Positions 7,667-14,261 of a DNA stretch of 14,279 bases are shown one piece after another. How positions within the stretch are numbered: position 1 is the first letter of the stretch; every line of letters starts with the position of its first letter. The notes beneath the pieces were generated by a model. The model worked only from the letters and a program-made list of their open reading frames with translations. It did not search any database and had not been told where the DNA came from. A program made the position numbers and the translations under genes. Source of the stretch: Kiritimatiellia bacterium (lineage in GTDB: Bacteria; Verrucomicrobiota; Kiritimatiellia; RFP12; UBA1067); NCBI GenBank assembly GCA_900767325.1, contig CAAFYT010000021.1:1-14279 (forward strand). The letters are read 5' to 3'.

Positions 7667-8894
7667 GAACTACAAGTGGCTGGTGCTGCTGCTCCTGGGC
7701 GGCGCGTACTTCTTCCATCAGGCGGATCGGGCGATCTTCGGCGTGCTGGTGCCGTATATCCAGTCCGATCTCGGCCTGACGGACCGTCAGTTGGGCCACA
7801 TCAACACGGTTCTCTTCCTGACCATCGCGGCGGTGACGTTCGTCGCCGGGCTTCTGGGCGATCGCCTGAGCCGGAAGTGGCTCATCACCGGTTCGCTGAT
7901 GTTCTGGTCGCTGGCGACGACGGGCCTCGGCTTCGTCGGGAGCTACGGGGCGGTGCTGCTGCTGCGTTCGCTGGCCACGGGCGGCGGCGAGAGCTTCTAC
8001 GGGCCGAGCGCCATGTCGCTCATCGCGTCCTATCACAAGGAGACGCGCTCCTTCGCCTTTTCGCTCCATCAGGCCGCGCTTTACCTCGGGCTGATGTTCA
8101 GCGGCGTGCTGGCGCTGGGGGCGATGGGCTGCCTGGGAACCTGGCGACGCGTGTTCATGGCGTTTGGCATCGTCGGTCTGCTGCTGGGTGTGGCGTTCGT
8201 GTGGCTTCTGCGGGATTGCGCCGCCGATCGCGCGGGCGAGGCGGAGCGCGCGCGCCCGACGCTGGGCGCCTCCTTCCGGGCGTACTTCACCAACCCGAGC
8301 GCGCTTTTGGCGACGACGGGCTTCATCGCGATCTGCTGCGTCAACAACACCTACATCACCTGGGCGCCGAAGATGTTCCACCAGCGCTTCGGCGTGGATG
8401 GCGCATGGGCGGGAGCGCATGTGATGTTCTTCCACCACCTTGTCGCGCTGGCGGCGATTCTCGCGGGCGGGTGGATCACCGACCGGCTCGTGCGCGCGCA
8501 TCCGCGCTTCCGGCTGGGGCTGCAGATCGTCGCGCTCGTCCTGGGCGGCGTGGCGATCGCCTTCATCGGTCGCAGCCCGACCTTCGCGAGCGCGGTGATG
8601 ATGACGGCGGTTTACGGACTGTTCCGCGGGCTCTTCGAGGTGAACACCCACGCGTCGGTGTTCGATGTCGTGCCGGCGGAGCATCGTGCGTCGGTCGTCG
8701 GGTTCATGCTGCTTCTGGCGATGGGCCTGGGCGCGCTCTTCTCGGGCGAGCTCGTCGGCTGGCTGATGGAGCGAAAAGGCGCGCTCGCGCCTGCGCTGTG
8801 CTTCGATCTCATGGGCGTGACCTACCTCGTCGCGGCGATCCTGATGGGCGTTTCGTTCGTCTGGACTTTTCGCCGGAACCGCATTCGGGAATGA
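7656..8894 (+). CDS. Major facilitator superfamily transporter
   Basis: A 412-residue membrane protein with about 12 hydrophobic segments arranged as two halves around a polar loop at about 185-210. GLLGDRLSRKW (65-75) is the MFS motif A loop between helices 2 and 3. HQADRAIFGVLVP in helix 1 and RSLATGGGESFYGPSAMSLIA (104-124) resemble sugar-acid/phosphate and spinster-like members. The substrate is unknown; a sugar or oligosaccharide made by the GH16 enzyme is an inference from the overlap with that gene. The frame is open further upstream to an ATG at 7578. The start at 7656 places the first helix properly after MSSRNYK and shortens the overlap with GH16 to 11 nt. No strong Shine-Dalgarno is visible, so translational coupling is likely. 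Confidence 0.88.
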   Translation: MSSRNYKWLVLLLLGGAYFFHQADRAIFGVLVPYIQSDLGLTDRQLGHINTVLFLTIAAVTFVAGLLGDRLSRKWLITGSLMFWSLATTGLGFVGSYGAVLLLRSLATGGGESFYGPSAMSLIASYHKETRSFAFSLHQAALYLGLMFSGVLALGAMGCLGTWRRVFMAFGIVGLLLGVAFVWLLRDCAADRAGEAERARPTLGASFRAYFTNPSALLATTGFIAICCVNNTYITWAPKMFHQRFGVDGAWAGAHVMFFHHLVALAAILAGGWITDRLVRAHPRFRLGLQIVALVLGGVAIAFIGRSPTFASAVMMTAVYGLFRGLFEVNTHASVFDVVPAEHRASVVGFMLLLAMGLGALFSGELVGWLMERKGALAPALCFDLMGVTYLVAAILMGVSFVWTFRRNRIRE

Positions 8895-8908
8895 CTGTGA
8901 TCGTGATG

Positions 8909-8923
8909 AATATGCTATAATAT
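8909..8923 (+). promoter_or_regulatory. Extended -10 promoter before hisS, near-leaderless
   Basis: AATATGCTATAATAT has a perfect TATAAT at 8916-8921 with TG one base upstream. It lies in the 36-nt gap after the MFS gene. Only 9 bases separate the hexamer from the hisS ATG (8931), and they contain no Shine-Dalgarno sequence. A transcript starting about 7 bases past the hexamer would have a leader of about 2-3 nt or none. No good -35 is seen; ATGACT at 8891-8896 is the nearest and is poorly spaced. It matches the element at 154-168 at every fixed position. Confidence 0.75.
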
Positions 8924-8930
8924 CCGCGCT

Positions 8931-10163
8931 ATGGCAGAGAAACTGAGTTTTGAGGCGCCCCGCGGCATGCGGGATTTCTATCCGGAGGACATGGTCTGGC
9001 GCACGAAGGTGTTCGATGCGTTCCGTGCGGCGGGCGAGGCGGCGGGCTTCCAGCCCTACGATGCCTGCGTGGTCGAGAGCTACGATCTCCTGGCGCGCAA
9101 GGCGGGCGAGGAGGTGGGCGAGCAGATCTACCACTTCCTCGACAAGTCGGAACGCCACCTGGCGCTGCGCGCCGAGATGACGCCCACGCTCGCGCGCATG
9201 GTCGCGCAACGCCAGAAGGAGCTGCAGTTCCCGCTGAAGTGGACGACGATCGCGCAGTGCTTCCGCTACGAGCGCATGACGAAGGGCCGCAAGCGCGAGC
9301 ACTACCAGTGGAACGTGGACATCATCGGCGAGGAGTCCGTGCTGGCGGAGGTCGAGGTGATCGGCGCGGCGTGCGACGCGCTGCGGCGCATGGGGCTGGG
9401 CGCGGCGGACTTCAAGGTGCATGTCTCGTCGCGCAAGTTCCTGGGCGAGCTCCTGGCGCAAAGCGGCATTGCCGCCGAGAAGCACGCGCAGGTCTTTCTG
9501 GCGCTGGACAAGCGCGGCAAGATGCCCGACGAGGAGATCGCGGCGATGCTGCGCGACGGGGGGCTTTCCGAAGCCGAGGTGAAGGCGACTTTCGCGATCA
9601 TGGACGTGAAGTCCTACGCGGGGTGCGCGGAGCTGGAGGAGCTCTTCCGCCTGGCCGAAATCGCCGGTTTCGCCGAGTGCCTGCAGTTCGACATCTCCGT
9701 GATCCGCGGGTTGAGCTACTACACGGGTGTCGTGTTCGAGTGCTTCGACACGGCGGGCGAGTTCCGCGCGATCTTCGGCGGTGGCCGCTACGACAATCTG
9801 CTGACGGCCATCGGCGGCGAGCCGACGAGCGCCGTCGGCCTGGGCTTCGGCGATGTCGTGGTGACGGAGCTTCTGAAGTCCCGCCTGGGTGCGGACGCGG
9901 TGCAGGCGAAGCGCGGCATTGCGGTGGGCTTCATGTTCCCCGAGCAGCGCGAGGCGGCGCTGGCGCTGGCGGCGAAACTGCGTCGCGCGGGCGAGGCGGT
10001 GAATCTCTCGCTTCGGGCGCAGAAGCCGAAGAAGTTCTTCTCGCACGCCGATCAGGGCGGCGTGGCGCAGGCGGTGTTCATCGGCCCGGATGACGTGACG
10101 AAAGGCGTGGCGCGGCTGAAGAACCTCTCCACCCGCGACGAGCGGGAGATTCCCCTCGCATGA
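8931..10163 (+). CDS. hisS: Histidyl-tRNA synthetase
   Basis: A 410-residue class II synthetase that charges tRNA-His. It has PRGMRDFYPEDM at the N-terminus, motif 2 FRYERMTKGRKREHYQWNV from residue 111, and the histidine-site motif RGLSYYTGVVFE, in which R259 aligns with the catalytic arginine of the E. coli enzyme and S262 replaces its usual Asp. RAIFGGGRYDNL and GLGFGD follow, and the C-terminal anticodon-binding domain is about 325-410. The ERMTKGRKREHYQWN loop and SSRKFL segment recall the plant-organelle-type HisRS branch more than the E. coli type; this is from memory, not alignment. It is too complete to be a HisZ paralogue. Translation probably starts without a Shine-Dalgarno, directly behind its own promoter. 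The stop overlaps the next start as ATGA. Confidence 0.95.
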   Translation: MAEKLSFEAPRGMRDFYPEDMVWRTKVFDAFRAAGEAAGFQPYDACVVESYDLLARKAGEEVGEQIYHFLDKSERHLALRAEMTPTLARMVAQRQKELQFPLKWTTIAQCFRYERMTKGRKREHYQWNVDIIGEESVLAEVEVIGAACDALRRMGLGAADFKVHVSSRKFLGELLAQSGIAAEKHAQVFLALDKRGKMPDEEIAAMLRDGGLSEAEVKATFAIMDVKSYAGCAELEELFRLAEIAGFAECLQFDISVIRGLSYYTGVVFECFDTAGEFRAIFGGGRYDNLLTAIGGEPTSAVGLGFGDVVVTELLKSRLGADAVQAKRGIAVGFMFPEQREAALALAAKLRRAGEAVNLSLRAQKPKKFFSHADQGGVAQAVFIGPDDVTKGVARLKNLSTRDEREIPLA

Positions 10164-10582
10164 CGCAGGTTCGCACCAGTCTCGAGGTCGGCTTCGCGGA
10201 AGGCGCGCTTCCCGCGTGCTTCGCGGCGTGGCGCGGCGTCGAACGGCGCGCCTTGCCCGCCCGGCGGGAGTTTCCCTACGAGGATGCGCAGTTCGAGGTC
10301 GTGCTGCTCGACGCCTCCGCCCTCGACGCCAAGTCGGTTCGCGAGGCGCACCGCGTTCTGAAGCCCGGCGGCACGCTGCGCTTCGTGGTTCCCGAGCGCA
10401 CGTCCAAACAGCCCGGCTACACCTTGCCCGACATCTATTCCCTCGTGCGCGATGGCTTCAACATCACCGAGGTCGTCCGCCCGCACTGGTGGCTGTTCGG
10501 GCGGCGGGGGCGAACGTTGACGATCTGCGCGCAGAAGAAGAAATGGAAGTCGCTGCGAAACCAGTACCGTCCCCTCGTATGA
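10160..10582 (+). CDS. Short methyltransferase-like protein
   Basis: A 140-residue protein. The middle resembles the second half of a class I SAM-dependent methyltransferase of the Methyltransf_11 type: FEVVLLDASALDAKSVREAHRVLKPGGTLRFVVPE (45-79). The usual N-terminal Rossmann start with a GxGxG loop is reduced to LEVGFAEG (8-15), directly followed by a basic stretch. Family members are commonly 200 residues or more, so much of the SAM-binding half is missing or very short. It may be a degenerate, non-catalytic relative or a small specialised enzyme. The C-terminus is strongly basic (AQKKKWKSLRNQYRP), which could suit RNA or DNA contact. It is tightly coupled on both sides, to hisS (ATGA) and to the Sel1 gene (ATGA), so it is maintained as a normal operon member. 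No substrate can be named. Confidence 0.65.
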   Translation: MTQVRTSLEVGFAEGALPACFAAWRGVERRALPARREFPYEDAQFEVVLLDASALDAKSVREAHRVLKPGGTLRFVVPERTSKQPGYTLPDIYSLVRDGFNITEVVRPHWWLFGRRGRTLTICAQKKKWKSLRNQYRPLV

Positions 10583-11301
10583 CGTTCGCCTGTCTGCCTC
10601 TGTTGTTCGCGCTGACCTCCGCCGATGCGGTGGCGGTTCTGCTCAACTCGCCGAACGCCGTGAAGCCCTCGGTCTACGAATCGGCGAAGGAGCTTGTCGA
10701 GAAGGATGCGCGCGCGGGCAAGCCGCTCCAGCAGTTCGTGATCGGCGTCATGACGGACGATGCCGCGCTCTCCGCGCGCTATCTCGCCGCTTCGCGCGGG
10801 CGCATCGAGGATCTCGCCGAGAGGTGCGGCAATCCGCTGGCGCTGTATCTGATGTCGGTCGAGAGGAACGATTTCCAGCTTCTGCGGCGCGCGGCCGAGG
10901 GCGGCAACGTGCAGGCGCTGAACGCCTTGGGGACGCTCGCGCTGCAGGAGGCGGCTCGGCGGCGCGCCTGGGAGACGAATTCCTATGACGGCGTGATCGT
11001 GCGCTGCCGCGACTACTTCAGCCAGGCGGCCGCGAAGCGCGATGCCAACGGCTTCGTCAACCTCGGGCTGTGCTATTGGCGGGGCATCGGCGGGGAGCGC
11101 AATCCCGAGCTGGGCTTCCAGAGCTTTCGTTCGGCGGCCGAGCTCGGCCACCCCGAGGCGATGGACTACATGGCGATGATGTACCGGCGGGGCGAGGGCG
11201 TTCCGCGCGACGAGAAGCTTTCGCTGTACTGGACGATGCGCGCGCGGGCGGCGCGCGGCGATGAGGCGGCCGAGAACTGGTTGAGGAGCGGTAAGGAATG
11301 A
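10579..11301 (+). CDS. Secreted Sel1-like repeat protein
   Basis: A 240-residue protein with a probable short signal peptide (MTFACLPLLFALTSADA, cleavage near residue 17) but no N-terminal basic residues. Sel1-like helical repeats occupy about 144-235: ANGFVNLGLCYWRGIGGERNPELGF, then SAAELGHPEAMDYMAMMYRRGEGVPRD and a final partial unit. A more degenerate unit lies near 101-128 (AAEGGNVQALNALGTLAL). Sel1 repeats are TPR relatives that mediate protein contacts, often in envelope or signalling complexes. The partner is unknown. The frame is open further upstream over the methyltransferase-like gene. ATG 10579 is preferred because it gives the ATGA overlap and a hydrophobic leader. Confidence 0.8.
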   Translation: MTFACLPLLFALTSADAVAVLLNSPNAVKPSVYESAKELVEKDARAGKPLQQFVIGVMTDDAALSARYLAASRGRIEDLAERCGNPLALYLMSVERNDFQLLRRAAEGGNVQALNALGTLALQEAARRRAWETNSYDGVIVRCRDYFSQAAAKRDANGFVNLGLCYWRGIGGERNPELGFQSFRSAAELGHPEAMDYMAMMYRRGEGVPRDEKLSLYWTMRARAARGDEAAENWLRSGKE

Positions 11302-12071
11302 AGATCCTGATGATTGGCGATGTGGTGGGCAACCCCGGCCGCGGCATCCTGCGGCGCGAACTCAAGGGTCTGAAGTCCCGCCTGGGCGCGGATGCCGCGA
11401 TCGTCAACGCCGAGAACTGTGCCGCCGGCTCGGGCATCACGGCCGCGCTTGCGGCGGAGATCTTCGAGGCGGGGGCCGATGCGATCACGCTCGGCGACCA
11501 TACCTGGGGACAGAAGGAGTTCGCCGGCCAGATCGCCTCGGTCGACAACCTCGTGCGCCCCGCGAACTTCGCGAGCGAGTGCCCCGGCCGCGGCTGGTGC
11601 CTCGTGACGCGGCCGACGTTCCGCTTCGCCGTGTTGAACCTGCAGGGGCGCGTGTTCATGCAGAGCGTGGACTGTCCCTTCAAGGCCGCCGATCGGGCGC
11701 TCGCCGAGATCCCCAAGGATGTCCCCGTGTTCGTCGATTTCCACTGCGAGGCGACGAGCGAGAAGATCACGCTCGCCCACTATCTCGATGGACGGGTCGC
11801 GGGGTTCGTCGGAACGCACACCCATGTGCAGACCTCGGATGCGATGGTCCTTCCGAAGGGAACGGCCTATCTCACGGATCTCGGCATGACGGGCCCCTAC
11901 ATCTCGTCGATCGGCCGCGACCTGAAGCCCGTCACGCGCAAGTTCATCACCGGCATTCCCGCGCGCTTCGAGGTGGCGACGGGACCCTGCACGCTCGAAG
12001 GCGCGCTGATCGACTTCGACTCGTCCGCGCGGCGCGCCAGGGGAATCGAAACGGTTCGCGTCCGTGAATGA
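11298..12071 (+). CDS. YmdB-type metallophosphoesterase
   Basis: A 257-residue member of the TIGR00282/YmdB family of metal-dependent phosphoesterases. Homologues hydrolyse 2',3'-cyclic nucleotides and, in Bacillus, affect RNA turnover and biofilm decisions. The metal-site residues are visible and fall at nearly the same numbers as in YmdB: D8 in IGDVVG, E39-N40 in NAEN, H68, H149 in DFHCEATSEK, and H174/H176 in GTHTHVQTSDA. One change stands out: the usual GNH is GDH here (D67). The protein ends within a few residues of the family's normal length. GAGGAG at 11283-11288 is well placed for ATG 11298, which overlaps the Sel1 stop. The gene overlaps the CCA enzyme by 8 nt, which fits an RNA-processing context. 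Confidence 0.93.
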   Translation: MKILMIGDVVGNPGRGILRRELKGLKSRLGADAAIVNAENCAAGSGITAALAAEIFEAGADAITLGDHTWGQKEFAGQIASVDNLVRPANFASECPGRGWCLVTRPTFRFAVLNLQGRVFMQSVDCPFKAADRALAEIPKDVPVFVDFHCEATSEKITLAHYLDGRVAGFVGTHTHVQTSDAMVLPKGTAYLTDLGMTGPYISSIGRDLKPVTRKFITGIPARFEVATGPCTLEGALIDFDSSARRARGIETVRVRE

Positions 12072-13437
12072 GACGGAGGCGATCGTCGCGGTCGCCGAGG
12101 GTGTGCGCGCGGCCGGGGGACGCGCCCTGCTCGTGGGCGGGTGCGTGCGGGACGAGCTCAGCGGCCTCGAACCGAAGGATTTCGACATCGAGGTCTTCGG
12201 TCTTGCGCCGGAGCGGTTGCGCGCGCTTCTGGCGGAGCGCTTCGAGCTCGATCTCGTCGGCCTTTCCTTCGGCGTGATCAAGCTGCGGCATCTGGATGTC
12301 GATGTTGCGCTGCCGCGCCGCGAAACGAAGCTCGGCCTTGGTCATCGGGCCTTCGAGATGGCCTACGATCCGACGCTGACGCTCGCCGAGGCCTCCGCGC
12401 GGCGCGATTTCACGGTCAACGCGATCTACAAGGATCCCCTGACCGGCGAAACGCTCGATCCCTGGAACGGACGCGCCGACCTCGAGAGGCGGATTCTGCG
12501 GCATGTCTCGCCGCACTTCCGGGAAGATCCGCTGCGCGTGCTGCGCGGTCTGCAGTTCGTGGCGCGTTTCGACCTTGCGCCGGATCCCGCGACGATCGGG
12601 ATCTGCCGCACGATGACCCCCGAAGGCCTCGCTCCCGAGCGTCTCTACGAGGAGTGGGCGAAGCTGCTGACCAAGGGCGTGTGCATCTCGAAGGGACTTG
12701 AATTCCTGCGTGCGACGACCTGGACGCGCTTCTATCCGGAATTGGAGCGGCTCATCGGCTGCCGGCAGGATCCGGAGTGGCATCCGGAGGGGGATGTGTG
12801 GAATCACACGCTCTGCTGCCTCGATGCGTTCGCGGCGGAGCGCGATCGTCGGGGACGCGATGCGGAGGAGGACGTCGTCGTCGGGCTGGCGGTGCTCTGC
12901 CACGACTTCGGCAAGCCGTCCTGCACGGCGTTTGATCCGCGGCGCGGGCGCATCCGTTCGCTGGGCCACGACGAAGCCGGCGTCGAGCCGACCCTCGCGT
13001 TCCTCTCCCGGCTGACCAACGAGGAGCGGATCCTCAAGTCCGTTCCGCCGCTCGTGCGGCTGCACATGCGCCCCTTCGCGATGTGGCGCGACAAGTCGTC
13101 CGACGGCGCGATCCGCCGCCTCTCCGCGAAGGTGGGGCGCATCGATCGGCTCATCCGCGTGGCGCGCGCGGACGATGCCGGAAGACCGCCATTTCCGAGC
13201 GACCCCGAGCCGCTGGACTGGTTGGAGCGCGAGGCGAAGCGGCTGGAGGTCGAATCCGCCGCGCCCCGGCCGCTTGTGCTGGGGCGGCATCTCATCGCGC
13301 TGGGATTGAAACCCGGGCGGAACTTCGGCGCGATTCTCGCCGCGCTTTACGAGGCGCAGCTGGACGGGCGCTTCAAGGACGTGGAACATGGCATCGAATA
13401 CCTACATACTCTGGGATTGGAACGGTACACTGCTTGA
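12064..13437 (+). CDS. cca: CCA-adding enzyme / tRNA nucleotidyltransferase with HD domain
   Basis: A 457-residue class II nucleotidyltransferase that builds or repairs the 3' CCA of tRNAs. The palm has LVGGCVRDELSG (23-34) and catalytic carboxylates in DFDIEVFG (D39, D41) and DVDVAL (D80). Next come RRDFTVNAI (113-121) and the head-domain signature EDPLRVLRGLQFVARF (154-169). A metal-dependent HD phosphohydrolase-type domain follows, with NHT (H238) and LCHDFGKP (H260, D261). This is the arrangement of E. coli-like CCA enzymes. A poly(A) polymerase relative cannot be excluded by eye, but the DE.FGDFDI-type palm and HD domain favour CCA addition. The start is GTG 12064, 8 nt inside ymdB. The last 50 nt are shared with the HAD gene in another frame. 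Confidence 0.9.
   Translation: MNETEAIVAVAEGVRAAGGRALLVGGCVRDELSGLEPKDFDIEVFGLAPERLRALLAERFELDLVGLSFGVIKLRHLDVDVALPRRETKLGLGHRAFEMAYDPTLTLAEASARRDFTVNAIYKDPLTGETLDPWNGRADLERRILRHVSPHFREDPLRVLRGLQFVARFDLAPDPATIGICRTMTPEGLAPERLYEEWAKLLTKGVCISKGLEFLRATTWTRFYPELERLIGCRQDPEWHPEGDVWNHTLCCLDAFAAERDRRGRDAEEDVVVGLAVLCHDFGKPSCTAFDPRRGRIRSLGHDEAGVEPTLAFLSRLTNEERILKSVPPLVRLHMRPFAMWRDKSSDGAIRRLSAKVGRIDRLIRVARADDAGRPPFPSDPEPLDWLEREAKRLEVESAAPRPLVLGRHLIALGLKPGRNFGAILAALYEAQLDGRFKDVEHGIEYLHTLGLERYTA
13375..13379 (+). promoter_or_regulatory. Shine-Dalgarno site fixing the HAD gene start
   Basis: AAGGA inside the end of the CCA-enzyme gene lies 8 nt before ATG 13388. It supports initiation there even though this makes a 50-nt overlap. 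Any later start would remove the catalytic DWNGT motif, which begins at residue 10. Confidence 0.6.
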
Positions 13438-14035
13438 CGATACGCAGGCCGCTCTCGACACCCTCAACCTGATGCTGAAGCGGCGCGGTGCGGCGCCGAT
13501 CGGGATGGCGTTCTACCGCGACAACTTCGCCTTCCCGGTGAAGCCGTTCTACGAGGCGATCGGCGTGCGGGTCGGGAACGAGGATTGGGATGCCCTCGCC
13601 GTGGAGTACCACGATGTCTACGCCACGATGCCGAAGCAGCTCAATGCCGAGACGTTCGCCGCGCTGGAAGAGGTCAAGCGCGCGGGCGTGAGGCAGTCGA
13701 TCATCTCCGCGCTGCGGCAGGATCTTCTGGACGAGGTTACCGCGCGATTGGGCGTTGCGCCGTATATGGAGTGCATCTACGGGGTGGACAATCTCGACGG
13801 CAGCTCGAAGATCGATCGCGCCTTGGAGCTGTTGGAGAGAATCAAGGACGCCGACCCCGTGATCATCGGCGATTCGCTCCATGACAAGGAGGTCGCCGAT
13901 GCGCTGAAGGTCAGGTGCGTACTGTGCGCGCAGGGGAGTCATGCGGCGTGGCGTTTGCGTCGTGTCGCGCCGGTGGGCGATACCCTGTTGGAGGCCGTTC
14001 ATCTTGCGCTCGCCTTGCCTCCCTCGAATGTTTAG
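13388..14035 (+). CDS. HAD-superfamily hydrolase, phosphoglycolate-phosphatase-like
   Basis: A 215-residue HAD hydrolase. Motif I is ILWDWNGTLLDD, with nucleophile D10 but Asn (N12) at the usual second Asp. Motif II serine is S107 in QSIISAL, motif III lysine is K141 in GSSKIDRA, and motif IV is GDSLHDKEVADA (D152, D156). A helical cap of about 60 residues lies between motifs I and II, the C1 cap type seen in phosphoglycolate phosphatase and beta-phosphoglucomutase relatives. Many bacterial proteins share the DWNGTLLDD form, so this is a subgroup trait rather than a lesion. The substrate is unknown. The gene overlaps the CCA-enzyme gene by 50 nt and is the last of the block; sequence after the TAG becomes AT-rich and non-coding. 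Confidence 0.88.
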   Translation: MASNTYILWDWNGTLLDDTQAALDTLNLMLKRRGAAPIGMAFYRDNFAFPVKPFYEAIGVRVGNEDWDALAVEYHDVYATMPKQLNAETFAALEEVKRAGVRQSIISALRQDLLDEVTARLGVAPYMECIYGVDNLDGSSKIDRALELLERIKDADPVIIGDSLHDKEVADALKVRCVLCAQGSHAAWRLRRVAPVGDTLLEAVHLALALPPSNV

Positions 14036-14063
14036 CGTTCACCTTCAACCGTTGCCTCTTTCC

Positions 14064-14091
14064 CCGCGTACACGGATATTTTTTTGTTTTT
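14064..14091 (+). terminator. Weak candidate rho-independent terminator
   Basis: A very short stem, CCG (14064-14066) with CGG (14073-14075), is followed by seven T (14079-14085) and, after one G, five more T. The position, 30 bases after the last stop codon of the block, is right for a terminator. A three-base-pair stem is poor, so the call is tentative. Confidence 0.3.
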
Positions 14092-14194
14092 CGCTGATTT
14101 TTCGTGAATTTTCTATTGCGAGACATATCACGGAGTTGACGCTGGAATGAGGATTCTCACTTTTAGACAAAACTGAGATTCGCCTTATCATCAG

Positions 14195-14220
14195 CCACTG
14201 TTGGCAAAAGCCAAAAGTGG
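14195..14220. other. Imperfect inverted repeat (hairpin)
   Basis: CCACT-G-TTGGC pairs with GCCAA-A-AGTGG around an AAAA loop (14206-14209): ten base pairs and one G/A mismatch. Its right arm runs into the first GGTATACC palindrome, so the two structures could not both form. No T run follows, so it does not look like a simple terminator. Confidence 0.6.
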
Positions 14221-14260
14221 TATACCCCTTTTGCAAAAGTGGTATACCACTTTTGCAAAA
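14217..14260. repeat. Two tandem 22-bp units forming GGTATACC palindromes
   Basis: The unit at 14217-14238 is repeated at 14239-14260 with one mismatch. The second copy, with flanking bases, makes a perfect 32-bp palindrome at 14229-14260 (half-site TTTTGCAAAAGTGGTA). The first makes a 22-bp palindrome with one mispaired position at 14212-14233. Centres are 22 bp apart, about two helical turns, so two bound dimers would lie on the same DNA face. This would suit an operator pair for a dimeric regulator; GntR-type operators often have a comparable GT-TA-AC symmetry. It could also be part of a dispersed repeat or transposon end. The region ends at the window edge, so the controlled gene is unseen. 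Confidence 0.8.
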
Positions 14261-14261
14261 A

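Noticed and set aside
7539..10046. Long minus-strand open frame opposite the MFS and hisS genes
   Set aside because: It spans two unrelated + strand genes and their promoter, has shadow-type composition (Arg/His/Gln/Ala) and no family motif.
10216..10578. Upstream extension of the Sel1 gene frame
   Set aside because: It would overlap almost all of the methyltransferase-like gene and yields Arg-rich shadow sequence; ATG 10579 gives a signal peptide and a coupled start.
13941..14150. Small + strand open frame crossing the end of the HAD gene
   Set aside because: Most of it is a shadow of the HAD gene and its tail is translated intergenic T-rich DNA.
14136..14164. TTGACG as a -35 element of a promoter
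   Set aside because: No acceptable -10 hexamer occurs 16-18 bases downstream, and the confident promoters in this window work without a -35.
14045..14236. Small open frame on the minus strand in the AT-rich end
   Set aside because: It runs through the hairpin and palindromes, has no Shine-Dalgarno and no recognisable domain.
14195..14260. Repeat array as a small CRISPR
   Set aside because: There are only two contiguous 22-bp units with no spacers, and no cas genes are nearby.
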